Origin: Bacillota bacterium
GTDB lineage: Bacteria; Bacillota; Bacilli; Paenibacillales; NBRC-103111
NCBI GenBank assembly: GCA_023386955.1
Contig: JAEWIS010000023.1
Location: 62,001-126,000, forward strand
DNA length: 64,000 nucleotides
Direction of reading: 5' to 3'
How positions within the stretch are numbered: position 1 is the stretch's first letter; each line of letters opens with the position of its first letter. Shown one piece after another: positions 9,587-19,257 of this stretch. Under the pieces are notes generated by a model. That model did no database searches and was not told the DNA's origin. It was given only the letters and a program-made list of their open reading frames with translations. The position numbers were made by a program, and so were the translations under genes.

Positions 9587-11404
9587 ATGAGGGAAAAGAC
9601 CATGTCGTTATCCAATAATCTTTATATGCTTAAGTTTATAGCAGAAGCATGTCCATCCAGAATAGGGGTGGATTTGCTTTTGAAGACCGTAAGCTATGGA
9701 CGGACGGTCTTCTTTTATGTCATTTTCACCCGAATGTTATTCAATGCGTTACAGGATGGAGTCTCCTTTTCGGAGGTTGCTTTATTCATTGGCCTGGCCA
9801 TGGCGGTATTGTTTTTTGTGGATCTTTTCCAAACGTGGTATACGAGCAAAATCAGGCCGCAAACGGATCAAACCATCTTCGAATATATCAATCTGAAGCT
9901 CTTCGATAAAGCATTAGACGTTGAATTGGCTTGTTTTGAAAATCCGAATTATTACGATACACATACCAAGGCCGTTGCTGAAGCAAACGGAAGAGCGGTA
10001 AAGGTTTTGGATCATGTTACGGATCTGGCGGGAACGATTCTTTCAGCCATTGCGATTGTAAGCATCATGATGTCACTTGACCATATCGCGATCTTGTTTG
10101 CATGTATTCCGTTATGCACGAGCTTCTTCATTAACAACCTCATGAACAAAATCAGGTTTCGGCTGTACACTGAAAATGTGAAGGATAACCGGATCAAGGA
10201 CTATGTGAAGAGAGTCGTATATTTGCCTCAGTATGCGAAGGAATTCCGGCTTACCGGGATACTTGAGGTACTGCTGGACAAATTTCAGCACTCCATCAAG
10301 CAAAATGTTGTCCGGATAAAAAAGTATGGCAAGCAACTGGCGCTTCTGCTCTCTCTGCAAATGGGTTCGAGTCAAACCATTATGTTTGTCGGTTCCATAA
10401 TATATGCCACTTACAGAATGATGGTCTCCAAAACCCTGCTGATTGGGGATTACATCGTTCTCGTAAATTCCATTATGATGCTGTCGAACAGTATGGTGGA
10501 TATTACCAAGAAAATGATTGCGCTTTCCGAAAACAGCCTATATATCGATAACCTGAAAGGTTTTATGGAATATGAACCCCAAATCCCCCAAAGCCAGGGC
10601 GGACTTACACCGCCAGCCGATGAGGCTGTACTGACGTTGAACAATGTTTCCTTTTGGTATGAGGGTATGGACAAGCCCAGCCTGAAGCATATCCATATTC
10701 AAATCCGGCAAGGGGAGAAAGTATGCATTGTCGGTCACAACGGTTCGGGTAAAACAACGCTGACTAAGCTCATTCTTCGACTGTATGATCCTACGGAAGG
10801 CGAAATCATGCTCAATCGGATTAATATCAAGCAGTATAATGTGAAGAAATACAGAGCCTTGTTCAGTACAGTTCTCCAGGACTTTCAGATTTTTTCCTTC
10901 AGCGTCGCCGAGAATGTGTTGATGCAAGAAGCTGCTGGAGAAGGGCATAAAGCCTTAGCCGCAAAAAGCTTACAGAAGGTCGGTTTACTTGATAAGGTGG
11001 AGCGAATGCCCAAGGGACTTAACACCGTTCTGACAAAGGAATTCGATGATAATGGTATGATCTTATCCGGTGGTGAAAACCAAAAAATTTCAATTTCCAG
11101 AGTGTTTGCCAAACCCAGTAAAATCGTGATTATGGATGAACCCTCCAGTGCGCTGGACCCTATTGCCGAGCATGAGCTGTTTCAAATGATGACGAGAGCC
11201 GCGGAGGACAAAACAGTCATTTTCATCTCCCATCGTCTTTCTTCCACCGTAAGCGCTGACAAAATCATTGTGATGGATAAGGGTTGTATTGTGGAGGAAG
11301 GTACTCATCACCAATTAATGAGGCAGAATGGCAAATACGCGGAGATGTACAAGATGCAGGCTGAAAGCTATACAGAAGGAGGGGCATATGGACAAGAAGC
11401 TTAG
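9587..11404 (+). CDS. ABC exporter half-transporter (membrane plus ATPase domains)
   Basis: This is a 605-residue fused ABC exporter subunit. The N-terminal 330 or so residues hold the transmembrane bundle, and the C-terminal 230 the nucleotide-binding domain. Walker A is GHNGSGKTT, the signature is LSGGE (Gln replaced by Glu), and Walker B with catalytic Glu is IVIMDEPSSALDP; the switch His is in ISHRLSS. The start ATG follows AGGTGG. The stop overlaps the next gene, which encodes a homologous half-transporter, so the two probably form a heterodimer. Such pairs export peptides, lipids or drugs; the substrate cannot be read from sequence. The promoter-like element upstream is shared with a DUF3139-like gene 11.7 kb away, which may mean common control. 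Confidence 0.9.
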   Translation: MREKTMSLSNNLYMLKFIAEACPSRIGVDLLLKTVSYGRTVFFYVIFTRMLFNALQDGVSFSEVALFIGLAMAVLFFVDLFQTWYTSKIRPQTDQTIFEYINLKLFDKALDVELACFENPNYYDTHTKAVAEANGRAVKVLDHVTDLAGTILSAIAIVSIMMSLDHIAILFACIPLCTSFFINNLMNKIRFRLYTENVKDNRIKDYVKRVVYLPQYAKEFRLTGILEVLLDKFQHSIKQNVVRIKKYGKQLALLLSLQMGSSQTIMFVGSIIYATYRMMVSKTLLIGDYIVLVNSIMMLSNSMVDITKKMIALSENSLYIDNLKGFMEYEPQIPQSQGGLTPPADEAVLTLNNVSFWYEGMDKPSLKHIHIQIRQGEKVCIVGHNGSGKTTLTKLILRLYDPTEGEIMLNRINIKQYNVKKYRALFSTVLQDFQIFSFSVAENVLMQEAAGEGHKALAAKSLQKVGLLDKVERMPKGLNTVLTKEFDDNGMILSGGENQKISISRVFAKPSKIVIMDEPSSALDPIAEHELFQMMTRAAEDKTVIFISHRLSSTVSADKIIVMDKGCIVEEGTHHQLMRQNGKYAEMYKMQAESYTEGGAYGQEA

Positions 11405-13196
11405 TATACCAATACTCAGAAATAATGGGATGCTGATCCGGTATGTGTTCCAGTGCACTCCTGTATATTTTGGGCTGACCATGTTTTACCATGTTCTGCT
11501 TGGGCTCTATAGCATCGTAGGAGGTGTATTGGTCTCCAAAGTAATTATTGACGCTGTCCAATTCAATAAGCCATTCTCTGGCGTCCTTGTTTTTCTGATT
11601 TTTGTTGGCTGCTTCAACTTAGGAATTCATACCTTGGGTTCATTCCTTCAGGAGAGAATTTATCCGGAGATGAAGGAACGGCTTCATCAGCACATGCAGA
11701 CCGAACTGTTCACCAAAGCGGTAAAAACTGATTTAGAACGATATTACCAGCCTTCATTTTATAACGATTTTATCTTCGCTTCCTCGGAGGCGGATACAAG
11801 AGCATTCAGCTGTTTTGCTACCTTTGGGAGTGCCATTCAACAAGTAGTAACGATTGTGGGGATAGGAGCGGTTATCGCAACTCTCGATGCTATAGGGCTG
11901 TTTTTTGTGGGGGCTTCCTTTGCACTATCCATTTTCCTGAATGCAAAAACAAATCGGATTTCTTTTGAACAAACTGAACAAACCGTTCCGCTCAAAAGAA
12001 AGCTTGCTTATATCAGCCGATTGTTCTACTTGCCGGATTATGCGAAGGAGATGCGCCTTCATGAAATGGATGACAGACTTCAGCGGGACTTTAGGCAAAG
12101 CAATGAGGGCGTTAGGCAAGTCGTTCAGAATACGTCACCCAAGCTAATCCTTTACCGCTTTTTAGACCGGTTTATATGCGGCACGTTATTGCTGGATGGT
12201 ATATATCTGATCCTGATGGCTTATAAGTCCATTGTGCTGCAAACCCTGTCATATGGCTCGATGATGGGGATGATCAATGGGGTATGGAATTTAAAGGGCA
12301 GCCTGCAAAGTGTAGTGTCGATCCTTTCCCAGTTGCAGCAGCATAGCTTGTATGCCGTCAAATTAAAAACGTTTTTGGAGCAGGAGCAAAAGATAAAAAA
12401 TACCGCGTCGCCTCTTTTACCTGGAGATCAGATTGGGACCATCGCATTTGAGAATGTAAGCTTCTGTTATGAGGGCTCCAATCAACCGACCTTGCGTCAT
12501 TTATCCTTTGAAATCAAACCAACGGAGAAAATCGCGATAGTTGGGTACAACGGGGCGGGTAAAACGACTCTGATTCAATTAATGCTTCGTTTGCTGGATG
12601 TGACGGAAGGCAGAATTCTGCTGGATGGGGTTGATATCCGGGATCTTGAAGTGGACCGATACCGCGAACAATTTGGTGTGGCTTTCCAAGATTTTCAGAT
12701 CTATGCGGCTACGGTAGCGGAGAATGTAAGTATGAGCCCCGTCTCTCCATCTGATCGAGGAAAAATAGAAGAGGCGCTGGTTGCTGGAGGAGTGTATAAA
12801 CGGATTCTATTATCGGAACAAGGTATCGATACGCCGTTAACCCGGGAATTTGATCAAGACGGGATCAATCTTTCTGGAGGCGAAGCACAGAAAATAGCCA
12901 TTTCCCGATGTTTCTTCAAGCCGTCCCGGTATCTGATCATGGACGAACCCTCCAGTTCCCTAGATCCGATCAGTGAATACGAATTGAATCAGACCTTACT
13001 ACATGGCGCTGTCGGCAAAAGTGTCATTTTTATTTCCCACCGTCTCTCTACAACTAGAATGGCGGACAAAATATTTATGATGGATCAAGGGGAGATCGTT
13101 GAACGAGGCAGCCATAATGAATTGATGGAGCAAAATGGGAAATATGCCGAGATGTTTCGGCTGCAAGCAGAGAATTATGTGCAGCATGCAGGATAG
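11388..13196 (+). CDS. ABC exporter half-transporter, partner subunit
   Basis: This 602-residue protein has the same layout as the preceding gene product: a transmembrane bundle, then an ATPase domain with Walker A GYNGAGKTT, signature LSGGE, and Walker B YLIMDEPSSSLDP. The ATG at 11388 is preceded by AAGGAGGGG (11377-11384) and overlaps the upstream gene by 17 bases, a sign of translational coupling; an in-frame start upstream at 11328 lacks comparable support. Both subunits keep the catalytic Glu, so neither nucleotide site is obviously dead. A terminator follows 38 bases after the stop. Substrate unknown; no peptide precursor or modification enzyme is adjacent. Confidence 0.9.
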   Translation: MDKKLSIPILRNNGMLIRYVFQCTPVYFGLTMFYHVLLGLYSIVGGVLVSKVIIDAVQFNKPFSGVLVFLIFVGCFNLGIHTLGSFLQERIYPEMKERLHQHMQTELFTKAVKTDLERYYQPSFYNDFIFASSEADTRAFSCFATFGSAIQQVVTIVGIGAVIATLDAIGLFFVGASFALSIFLNAKTNRISFEQTEQTVPLKRKLAYISRLFYLPDYAKEMRLHEMDDRLQRDFRQSNEGVRQVVQNTSPKLILYRFLDRFICGTLLLDGIYLILMAYKSIVLQTLSYGSMMGMINGVWNLKGSLQSVVSILSQLQQHSLYAVKLKTFLEQEQKIKNTASPLLPGDQIGTIAFENVSFCYEGSNQPTLRHLSFEIKPTEKIAIVGYNGAGKTTLIQLMLRLLDVTEGRILLDGVDIRDLEVDRYREQFGVAFQDFQIYAATVAENVSMSPVSPSDRGKIEEALVAGGVYKRILLSEQGIDTPLTREFDQDGINLSGGEAQKIAISRCFFKPSRYLIMDEPSSSLDPISEYELNQTLLHGAVGKSVIFISHRLSTTRMADKIFMMDQGEIVERGSHNELMEQNGKYAEMFRLQAENYVQHAG

Positions 13197-13234
13197 CCAA
13201 GCCTTTACCAAACTTAATATCGAAAGGCAAAACG

Positions 13235-13270
13235 GAGCCGGGCGGTATGTTGACGGCTCTATTTTTTATT
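13235..13270 (+). terminator. Intrinsic terminator of the ABC exporter operon
   Basis: GAGCCG (13235-13240) pairs with CGGCTC (13254-13259), followed by ATTTTTTATTT. It lies inside the upstream part of the next open frame, which argues against a start at 13247 for that gene. Confidence 0.8.
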
Positions 13271-13381
13271 TCCGGACCCATTTTAGATAAAATGAAAGCT
13301 TGGTTATGGTCAAAAAAGAATGGGCATGACATAATGGTTGTAAATTCTACTACCATTGAACGGAACAGAAAGAGGGATTGT

Positions 13382-15577
13382 ATGGAGACTTTGCCGTATG
13401 AATCGATGATTGATCATTCACCTATGGCCTTTGCTTACCACCGGATCATACTCGATGAGGCAGGGAAGCCATGCGATTATGAATTCTTGCGGATAAACCC
13501 GGCGTTTGAGAAAATGACAGGATTAACGTCTGCGATCATTGGCAAACGGGTGACGGAGGTTCTCCCCGGCATTCGCGGAGAGGCATTCGATTACATCGCG
13601 GCTTATGGTGCAATTTCGCTGGACGGAGGAACTGCCGAATTCGAGGAATATCTGGAGGCTCTGGGACGCTGGTACCGCATCCAGGTGTATTCACCGGAGA
13701 AGTTCTGCTTTGTAGTGAACTTTCTGGATGTGACCAAGGAACGGAAGCAGGTGGAGGAGCATGCCCGGCTGATGCGGCTTCTGAAGGAGAATGAGCTGCA
13801 ATTCCACCGGATCATCGATAATCTCCCCTTTTCACTTAGCATCGTTGCGCTGGATGGAACCATCCGTTACTCCAACCCGTTGGGCTTTAAACTGTTTGAA
13901 TTGGAGGAAACCGATCTTTCAAACCAAACGACTTTGCCCATATGGATTCACCCGGAGGATCGGCTTCGCTTCATTGAAGCTGTCCAAAAAAACGGCCTGA
14001 TCAAGGACTGGGAAATGCATCTTTGCACCATGCGGGGCAAGGAGCTGTGGGCCATGGGCAGTGCGATGATGATCGACTATCAGGGCGAACCCTGCACCCT
14101 TTCCACCCACCATGATATTACGGAGCGAAAAAGAATGGAGGAGAAGCTGCGGGAGAGTGAGGAAAAATACCGGCTGATCACCGATTTTGCCTCGGATGTC
14201 ATCTGGGTCTTTAATTATACCCAATGGGCCTTCACCTATATTAGTCCGCCCGTTTATCCCTTGTTTGGTTACCGCCCGGAAGAGGCGATGCAAGCAAATG
14301 TGGAGATTTTGGTAGCCAGGGAATCTCTGGAGCAAATTAAACAGCGGTTTCCCCAGCGGCTCCAGGCTCTTCAGAGCGGGACAAGCATAAATGAGCCATA
14401 CATTGCCGAGATCCAAAATCTCCACCGGGACGGCCACCCTATCTGGGTGGAGACTTCCTCCAAGTACCGTTACAATGCAGAGGGTGAAATTGAGATCGTC
14501 GGCGTTACCCGCAATATTGAAGAGCGCAAACGGGCAGAGCGGGAAATTTTGTATCTCAGCTACCATGATCAACTGACGGGCCTCTACAACCGCAGATTCT
14601 ATGAATTGGAGCTTCAACTGCTGGATACGGAGGAGCAGCTTCCCGTTTCCTTCATTCTGGCGGATGTCAACGGTCTGAAGCTGACGAATGATGCTTTTGG
14701 CCATATGACCGGTGACCAGATGCTGATCCGCATTGCCTCCATATTGCAGGGGGCTTGCCGGGCAGACGATGTTTTAGCACGGATTGGAGGAGACGAATTC
14801 GTGATCCTGCTTCCCCGTACGAACCAGGAGCAGGCAGAGGGGATCATCCGCCATCTGGAGCACACCCTCTCCGAGGAGCAGAACGAATTTATGATTTTTT
14901 CCGTTTCGTTCGGATCCGCCACCAAGGATTCAATCGAGCAGAAGATGACAGACGTGTTCCTCGAAGCAGAAAATGCCATGTACACCCGTAAGCTTCGTGA
15001 CAGCAACGAGGTGCACAATGAGACGGTCAGGCGAATTCTCCGCACCTTATACGCCAAAAGTCCGGCAGAGGAAGCTCATAACCGGCAGGTCAGTGAGATC
15101 AGCCGTACCATAGCAGTGGCAATGGAACTGGGCGAGGAGCTGGTGCAAGAAACGGCAGCCGCCGCTTTGGTTCATGATATTGGAAAAATCAGTCTAAGCG
15201 ACAGGGTGCTGTTTCAGGAAGAACCACTCACCGAGGAGGAATGGATGGAATTCAGACGGCATCCGGAACGGGGCTACCGGATTCTGAAGTCGGCCAGCGA
15301 ATACGCCTCATTGGCGCCGATCATCCTGTGCCACCACGAACGTATGGATGGCAAGGGATTTCCAAAAGGGTTGTCCGGTGAGGCCATTCCCTTGCCATCC
15401 AGGATATTGGCTGTTGCCGACGCCTACGATTCCATGACCTCCCCGCGGGGCAGCCAACCCCTCTTTTCGCCGGAGGAAGCGTTAGAGGAGCTGCGACATA
15501 ACGCCGGAACCCAGTTTGACCGGGATGTAGTGCGGGCTTTTGCCGAAACCGTACGCAAGGGATTGGCTCCAATGTAA
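13382..15577 (+). CDS. PAS-PAS-PAS-GGDEF-HD-GYP cyclic-di-GMP turnover protein
   Basis: This is a 731-residue soluble signalling protein. Three PAS-type sensor domains (about 1-120, 135-255, 260-385) precede a diguanylate cyclase domain with an intact GGDEF motif at residues 469-473 (RIGGDEF) and an HD-GYP phosphodiesterase domain with HDIGK (H598) and HHERMDGKGFPKGL (from H651), where the usual Tyr of GYP is Phe. GGDEF domains make and HD-GYP domains break cyclic di-GMP, so the protein could do both. The ATG at 13382 follows AGAGGG; in-frame starts from 13247 would translate through the upstream terminator. No transmembrane segment is seen. It stands alone with respect to its neighbours; PAS ligands (haem, flavin, small molecule) cannot be told. 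Confidence 0.9.
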   Translation: METLPYESMIDHSPMAFAYHRIILDEAGKPCDYEFLRINPAFEKMTGLTSAIIGKRVTEVLPGIRGEAFDYIAAYGAISLDGGTAEFEEYLEALGRWYRIQVYSPEKFCFVVNFLDVTKERKQVEEHARLMRLLKENELQFHRIIDNLPFSLSIVALDGTIRYSNPLGFKLFELEETDLSNQTTLPIWIHPEDRLRFIEAVQKNGLIKDWEMHLCTMRGKELWAMGSAMMIDYQGEPCTLSTHHDITERKRMEEKLRESEEKYRLITDFASDVIWVFNYTQWAFTYISPPVYPLFGYRPEEAMQANVEILVARESLEQIKQRFPQRLQALQSGTSINEPYIAEIQNLHRDGHPIWVETSSKYRYNAEGEIEIVGVTRNIEERKRAEREILYLSYHDQLTGLYNRRFYELELQLLDTEEQLPVSFILADVNGLKLTNDAFGHMTGDQMLIRIASILQGACRADDVLARIGGDEFVILLPRTNQEQAEGIIRHLEHTLSEEQNEFMIFSVSFGSATKDSIEQKMTDVFLEAENAMYTRKLRDSNEVHNETVRRILRTLYAKSPAEEAHNRQVSEISRTIAVAMELGEELVQETAAAALVHDIGKISLSDRVLFQEEPLTEEEWMEFRRHPERGYRILKSASEYASLAPIILCHHERMDGKGFPKGLSGEAIPLPSRILAVADAYDSMTSPRGSQPLFSPEEALEELRHNAGTQFDRDVVRAFAETVRKGLAPM

Positions 15578-15618
15578 AGCTCCCATAAAAATCTTGGGTA
15601 AGGAGGTGCGCGGTAATT

Positions 15619-16158
15619 TTGAAAAGAACATTAGAAAAAAGAATGGCTTATTTATATTCGGGGGAATTATTTTCTATAATCACTTTTGTACCCGTTAGTT
15701 TTATAGTAAATTCTACATTCCCCAAGCTGCAATTGTATTCTCTCTATTCATTTTGGGTATCCTTTATCCTACTAGAGTTTCTTTTATTACAAGGAACGAT
15801 TTATTGGTATGTAAAACTTAAGAGACTAAGAAACGAGAATAACCCTAAAACTCTGTTGAAGGTTCTTCGTCAGTTACATCATTCAAAAACGGTGAACGTT
15901 GTTATGATGATTACTGCAATTGTTGGATTTGCTTTAGATTTCATTAAATGGTACCCAGCTTTGCCATTAGGAGGGTTAACCATCACCTTCTTCATATATG
16001 GTTTTGCAATCTTGGAGTTTATAAACTACTTTTACATTCAACTCTCATACGATAATGTCTCTGATATTAAAAATTTGTTCAGAAGTAGAAAATTGAAGAT
16101 TTCCTCTATGAATAAGGATTTTAAACGAATTAAAAAATGGGATGCAGCTGAGAAATAA
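15619..16158 (+). CDS. AT-rich hypothetical membrane protein
   Basis: I do not recognise this 179-residue protein. A TTG start at 15619 is backed by AAGGAGGTG at 15600-15608; an ATG at 15643 is the alternative. Hydrophobic segments near residues 15-32, 37-57, 90-110 and 115-138 suggest four membrane spans, with a basic C-terminal tail (RSRKLKISSMNKDFKRIKK). The gene is much richer in A/T than its neighbours, which hints at recent acquisition. Its stop lies one base from the stop of the convergent ABC ATPase gene, and no terminator separates them. Confidence 0.65.
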   Translation: MKRTLEKRMAYLYSGELFSIITFVPVSFIVNSTFPKLQLYSLYSFWVSFILLEFLLLQGTIYWYVKLKRLRNENNPKTLLKVLRQLHHSKTVNVVMMITAIVGFALDFIKWYPALPLGGLTITFFIYGFAILEFINYFYIQLSYDNVSDIKNLFRSRKLKISSMNKDFKRIKKWDAAEK

Positions 16159-16159
16159 C

Positions 16160-16918
16160 TTAAATCCCCACTGCCGCCATACCGGCGAGTACCTGTTCAC
16201 CCCGGGCCTCTATCTCCCGGGGATTGAACTTACCCAGCGGCAGCTCGGAGACGATGCTTCCGTCCTTGGTAAACAAAACTCGGTCAGCTCGGGCTGCGAC
16301 CTTCGGGTCGTGGGTCACCAGCAGGATCGCAGTGCCTTCTTGGTTGATTCCCACCAGCAAGCTCATAATGTCCTCCGCCGATTTGGAGTTGAGTGCACCG
16401 GTGGGCTCGTCGGCGAAGAGAATCTCCGGCGCGTTCATCAGGGCGCGGCAGATGCCGGCCCGCTGGAGCTGGCCGCCTGAAACCTCGGTGGTATCTCTGT
16501 TTTCAAGCCCGGCAATCCCGGTTTGCTTCATCAGAGCGGCTGCCTTTTGGGTGAGCTTCTCCCGATCCTTCTTGCCCTTACTTGCCGCGGGCAGGATAAT
16601 ATTGTCCAGAATATTCAAGTTCCTCAGCATAGTGGACTGCTGGAAGATAAACCCCATTTGGGTCCGGCGCACATTGGCAAGCGCTTTTTCATGAAGCTTC
16701 GAAAGCTCGATATCCCCGATCTTCACCGACCCGCCTGTAATCCCGTCCATGCCGCTGAGCGCGAATAGCAGGGTAGATTTGCCTGACCCGGAAGGTCCCA
16801 TCACGGCAACAAACTCTCCCTTGGCAATGTCCACATTTACTCCATTCAGCGCGTTGACCAGCTCGTTCCCCTTGCCAAAGGTCTTCACGATATTTTTGCC
16901 TGATAGGATGGTATTCAT
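16160..16918 (-). CDS. ABC transporter ATP-binding protein (MacB/LolD-like)
   Basis: This 252-residue ATPase has Walker A GPSGSGKST, Q-loop FIFQQS, signature VSGGQLQRAGICRAL and Walker B EILFADEPTGALNS, followed by the switch HD. It belongs to the family that powers FtsX-type permeases, used for antimicrobial peptide sensing and removal, lipoprotein transfer or macrolide efflux. It is the last gene of a four-gene minus-strand operon: response regulator, histidine kinase, FtsX permease, ATPase. The gap to the permease is four bases. The operon pattern is like peptide-antibiotic detoxification modules, though the permease lacks a clear match I can name. Confidence 0.92.
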   Translation of the reverse strand: MNTILSGKNIVKTFGKGNELVNALNGVNVDIAKGEFVAVMGPSGSGKSTLLFALSGMDGITGGSVKIGDIELSKLHEKALANVRRTQMGFIFQQSTMLRNLNILDNIILPAASKGKKDREKLTQKAAALMKQTGIAGLENRDTTEVSGGQLQRAGICRALMNAPEILFADEPTGALNSKSAEDIMSLLVGINQEGTAILLVTHDPKVAARADRVLFTKDGSIVSELPLGKFNPREIEARGEQVLAGMAAVGI

Positions 16919-16922
16919 CTGC

Positions 16923-19247
16923 TTACGCCTCCTTGAGATGGTGGGAAATTCTGACGTTCTGAATGCCGGAAACGCCTAACATGGTGGCGGTGACGACGCA
17001 GGCAACGATCAGCAGGGGGCAAACCAGGTAGACAAACCAGGGGTTTACCGCAAAATGGAAGGCTGCTGCGCCAAAGGAGGAGATAATCGCTGTGCCCACT
17101 AGCTCTCCCAGCGTATTGGCCAGTATGGTGCCCACGGTAACTCCCAGCACCAGGACAGTGATGGACCGCGTAAGATATTGTCTGCGAATATCCATGCCGG
17201 TGAAGCCCGTGGCCTTCAGGATGGCGATGGGATAACGGTCCTTCGCCACCAGCATGTTCATAAACAGCATTGTAACCAGCAGGATCAGCAGGGCGGTTGC
17301 TCCGATGGCGGTGACGGAGGCTTTTTGGATGGCATTCCGCACAGGGCCAAGCATCTGCCTAATGGTTTCGTCAATGCCGGTAACCTTGGCGAAGGGGAAT
17401 TGCTCCCTGTACTGCGATATGGCTGCTTTCACATTCTGCCGGTCACGGAAGGTCACCGCAATGCCCGTACTCAAAACCTCTTCATGTTTTGCGTCAAAAG
17501 TGGCCTGCGCCGTCCGTCCCCCGTTGGTGACATCCGAATAAATGCCGGATACTGTCAGGTGTTTTTCAGCACCGTCCACGATTAATACCACTTCATCCCC
17601 AATGGTTTTCTCAAGATCCTTGGCATTGAGGACAGAGAGGGCCAGCTCCGATTCTGATCGAGGCGCGTGTCCTTTGGAGTAGGTTATGGGATAGGCGGCA
17701 TAATCCCCCACGGTTACCCGCAGCCGCTCTGTCCTTCCGTCATCTGTCCTCCGGTTAAGCATCAGGCCGGTGAACAAAGCGTACCGTTCCACATTCTGAT
17801 CCGCCGCCAGCATACCGGCAATTTCCGCCGCTTTCCCCGGAACGTCCTCCACCTGTGTTCGCATCACTCCGATATTGACGTCGCATATGCCCATCCCCAT
17901 GGAGGTGATGAAGCTATCCTTCGAGATGGTGCTGCTGATATTCTGCGGAACGATCATCAGGAAGGAGGAAATGACCAGCACCATCAGCATGGTGAGATAG
18001 AGCTTTTTCCTGACAAGGACATCCTGGATACCGAGAAACACATTCCGCGAAAAAAGCCGGTTCCAGCTCAGCCTGAGGAGTCTGGCTGATCTGGATTTGT
18101 CCCGGGGTGCGCCGAACCGGACCGCCTGTGCCGGGGATATCCTGCGGAAGCGCCGCAGCACGCCGTTCACATACAGCAAAATCATCCCGAAGATGACCGC
18201 CGCTCCCAAAAGTCCGCAGACAAAACCAGGTAATGGGCTGCCACCTTCCCCGATATACAGACGGATGTTCCGCATAAAGGGAGTTTGGAGGGGCAGGGAG
18301 GCCAGAAAGCCCAATACACACGCCGCCCCGGCCATGACGCCGTATTTTGCAAGGAAGAGCTTTTTCATCTGCTGCAACGGTATGCCAATCGCCTTCAGGA
18401 CACCGATTTCCTTGTAATCCTCTTCGATTTTGGCCAGCAGGGTAAAGCGGATACACAAGAACGCCACCATGATAACCAGAAGGCCGATCAGCACCAGCAC
18501 AGCAATCATGATGCCGTCCGTAAGGCCGTTGATCATCTTCACCTGCGTGTACGTGATCGGGGGCGGGCCATTGGCCGGAAGCCCCGCTTCCAGATAGGCC
18601 GCCTCGAAGGCTTGGAAGGATACGTCCTTGGCCAGCCGGAATTCAATCAGGTTTTCGACCTGTCCGAAGACACGGACCTTCTCGAAATCCGCCGGGCTCA
18701 CCAGAAACCGCTTGGAGCTAATCAATGCGGGGTTCATGATGGAATCTCTTAAAAATCCTGCAACGGTAAAGGAAACGCCATGGATAACCACCGGATCGCC
18801 CAACGCGGCCTCTTCCTTATAGTAGAGAGGCACATACATTTCGCCGTTGGCAGGATGGATAACCTCACCGTTCAGGTCAAGCAGGAAGTCGAATTTGTCC
18901 CCCTGCACGGAAAGGCCGTTGTCCTGTATGCTTCCGGCAAGGGAATCCTCCCCGATGACAATATCTGAACCCTCCAGGTTGAGGAACTCCAGCACCTGAA
19001 CCTCCTCCACCGTGCCGTTGGAGTCTGCGAATCGCCGCAGTTGTCCCATATCCACGCCACCTGTGTGCATTTGCATATAATGGACCGACTTTGCCGAAAG
19101 CAGCATATGGTCGATAGTGCCCATCAGGTTGGCGGAGAGTGAAGCGGCCAACGCGGTCAGCATGGCGGAAATGAGGATAAATGCTGTCACCGTCGCGGTA
19201 GTCACCTTGCTTCGGCGCATATCGTTCTGAATCATTCTCCGATACAT
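16923..19247 (-). CDS. FtsX-like ABC transporter permease
   Basis: This is a permease of 774 residues with two FtsX-type halves. An N-terminal span (about 18-42) leads to a large extracytoplasmic domain, then three spans (about 245-370); a second long soluble region is flanked by a span near 420 and three C-terminal spans (about 640-760). The start is best placed at 19247, six bases from GAGGG; an ATG at 19253 abuts the ribosome binding site. It partners the ATPase downstream. Unlike transport-type permeases, FtsX-type systems usually do mechanical work on lipoproteins, wall enzymes or antimicrobial peptides. The kinase gene ends just upstream, so all four products are co-expressed. Confidence 0.85.
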   Translation of the reverse strand: MYRRMIQNDMRRSKVTTATVTAFILISAMLTALAASLSANLMGTIDHMLLSAKSVHYMQMHTGGVDMGQLRRFADSNGTVEEVQVLEFLNLEGSDIVIGEDSLAGSIQDNGLSVQGDKFDFLLDLNGEVIHPANGEMYVPLYYKEEAALGDPVVIHGVSFTVAGFLRDSIMNPALISSKRFLVSPADFEKVRVFGQVENLIEFRLAKDVSFQAFEAAYLEAGLPANGPPPITYTQVKMINGLTDGIMIAVLVLIGLLVIMVAFLCIRFTLLAKIEEDYKEIGVLKAIGIPLQQMKKLFLAKYGVMAGAACVLGFLASLPLQTPFMRNIRLYIGEGGSPLPGFVCGLLGAAVIFGMILLYVNGVLRRFRRISPAQAVRFGAPRDKSRSARLLRLSWNRLFSRNVFLGIQDVLVRKKLYLTMLMVLVISSFLMIVPQNISSTISKDSFITSMGMGICDVNIGVMRTQVEDVPGKAAEIAGMLAADQNVERYALFTGLMLNRRTDDGRTERLRVTVGDYAAYPITYSKGHAPRSESELALSVLNAKDLEKTIGDEVVLIVDGAEKHLTVSGIYSDVTNGGRTAQATFDAKHEEVLSTGIAVTFRDRQNVKAAISQYREQFPFAKVTGIDETIRQMLGPVRNAIQKASVTAIGATALLILLVTMLFMNMLVAKDRYPIAILKATGFTGMDIRRQYLTRSITVLVLGVTVGTILANTLGELVGTAIISSFGAAAFHFAVNPWFVYLVCPLLIVACVVTATMLGVSGIQNVRISHHLKEA

Positions 19248-19257
19248 ATCCATCCCT

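Noticed and set aside
13247..13381. Longer N-terminus for the PAS/GGDEF/HD-GYP protein
   Set aside because: It would start within the terminator hairpin of the preceding operon and has no ribosome binding site.
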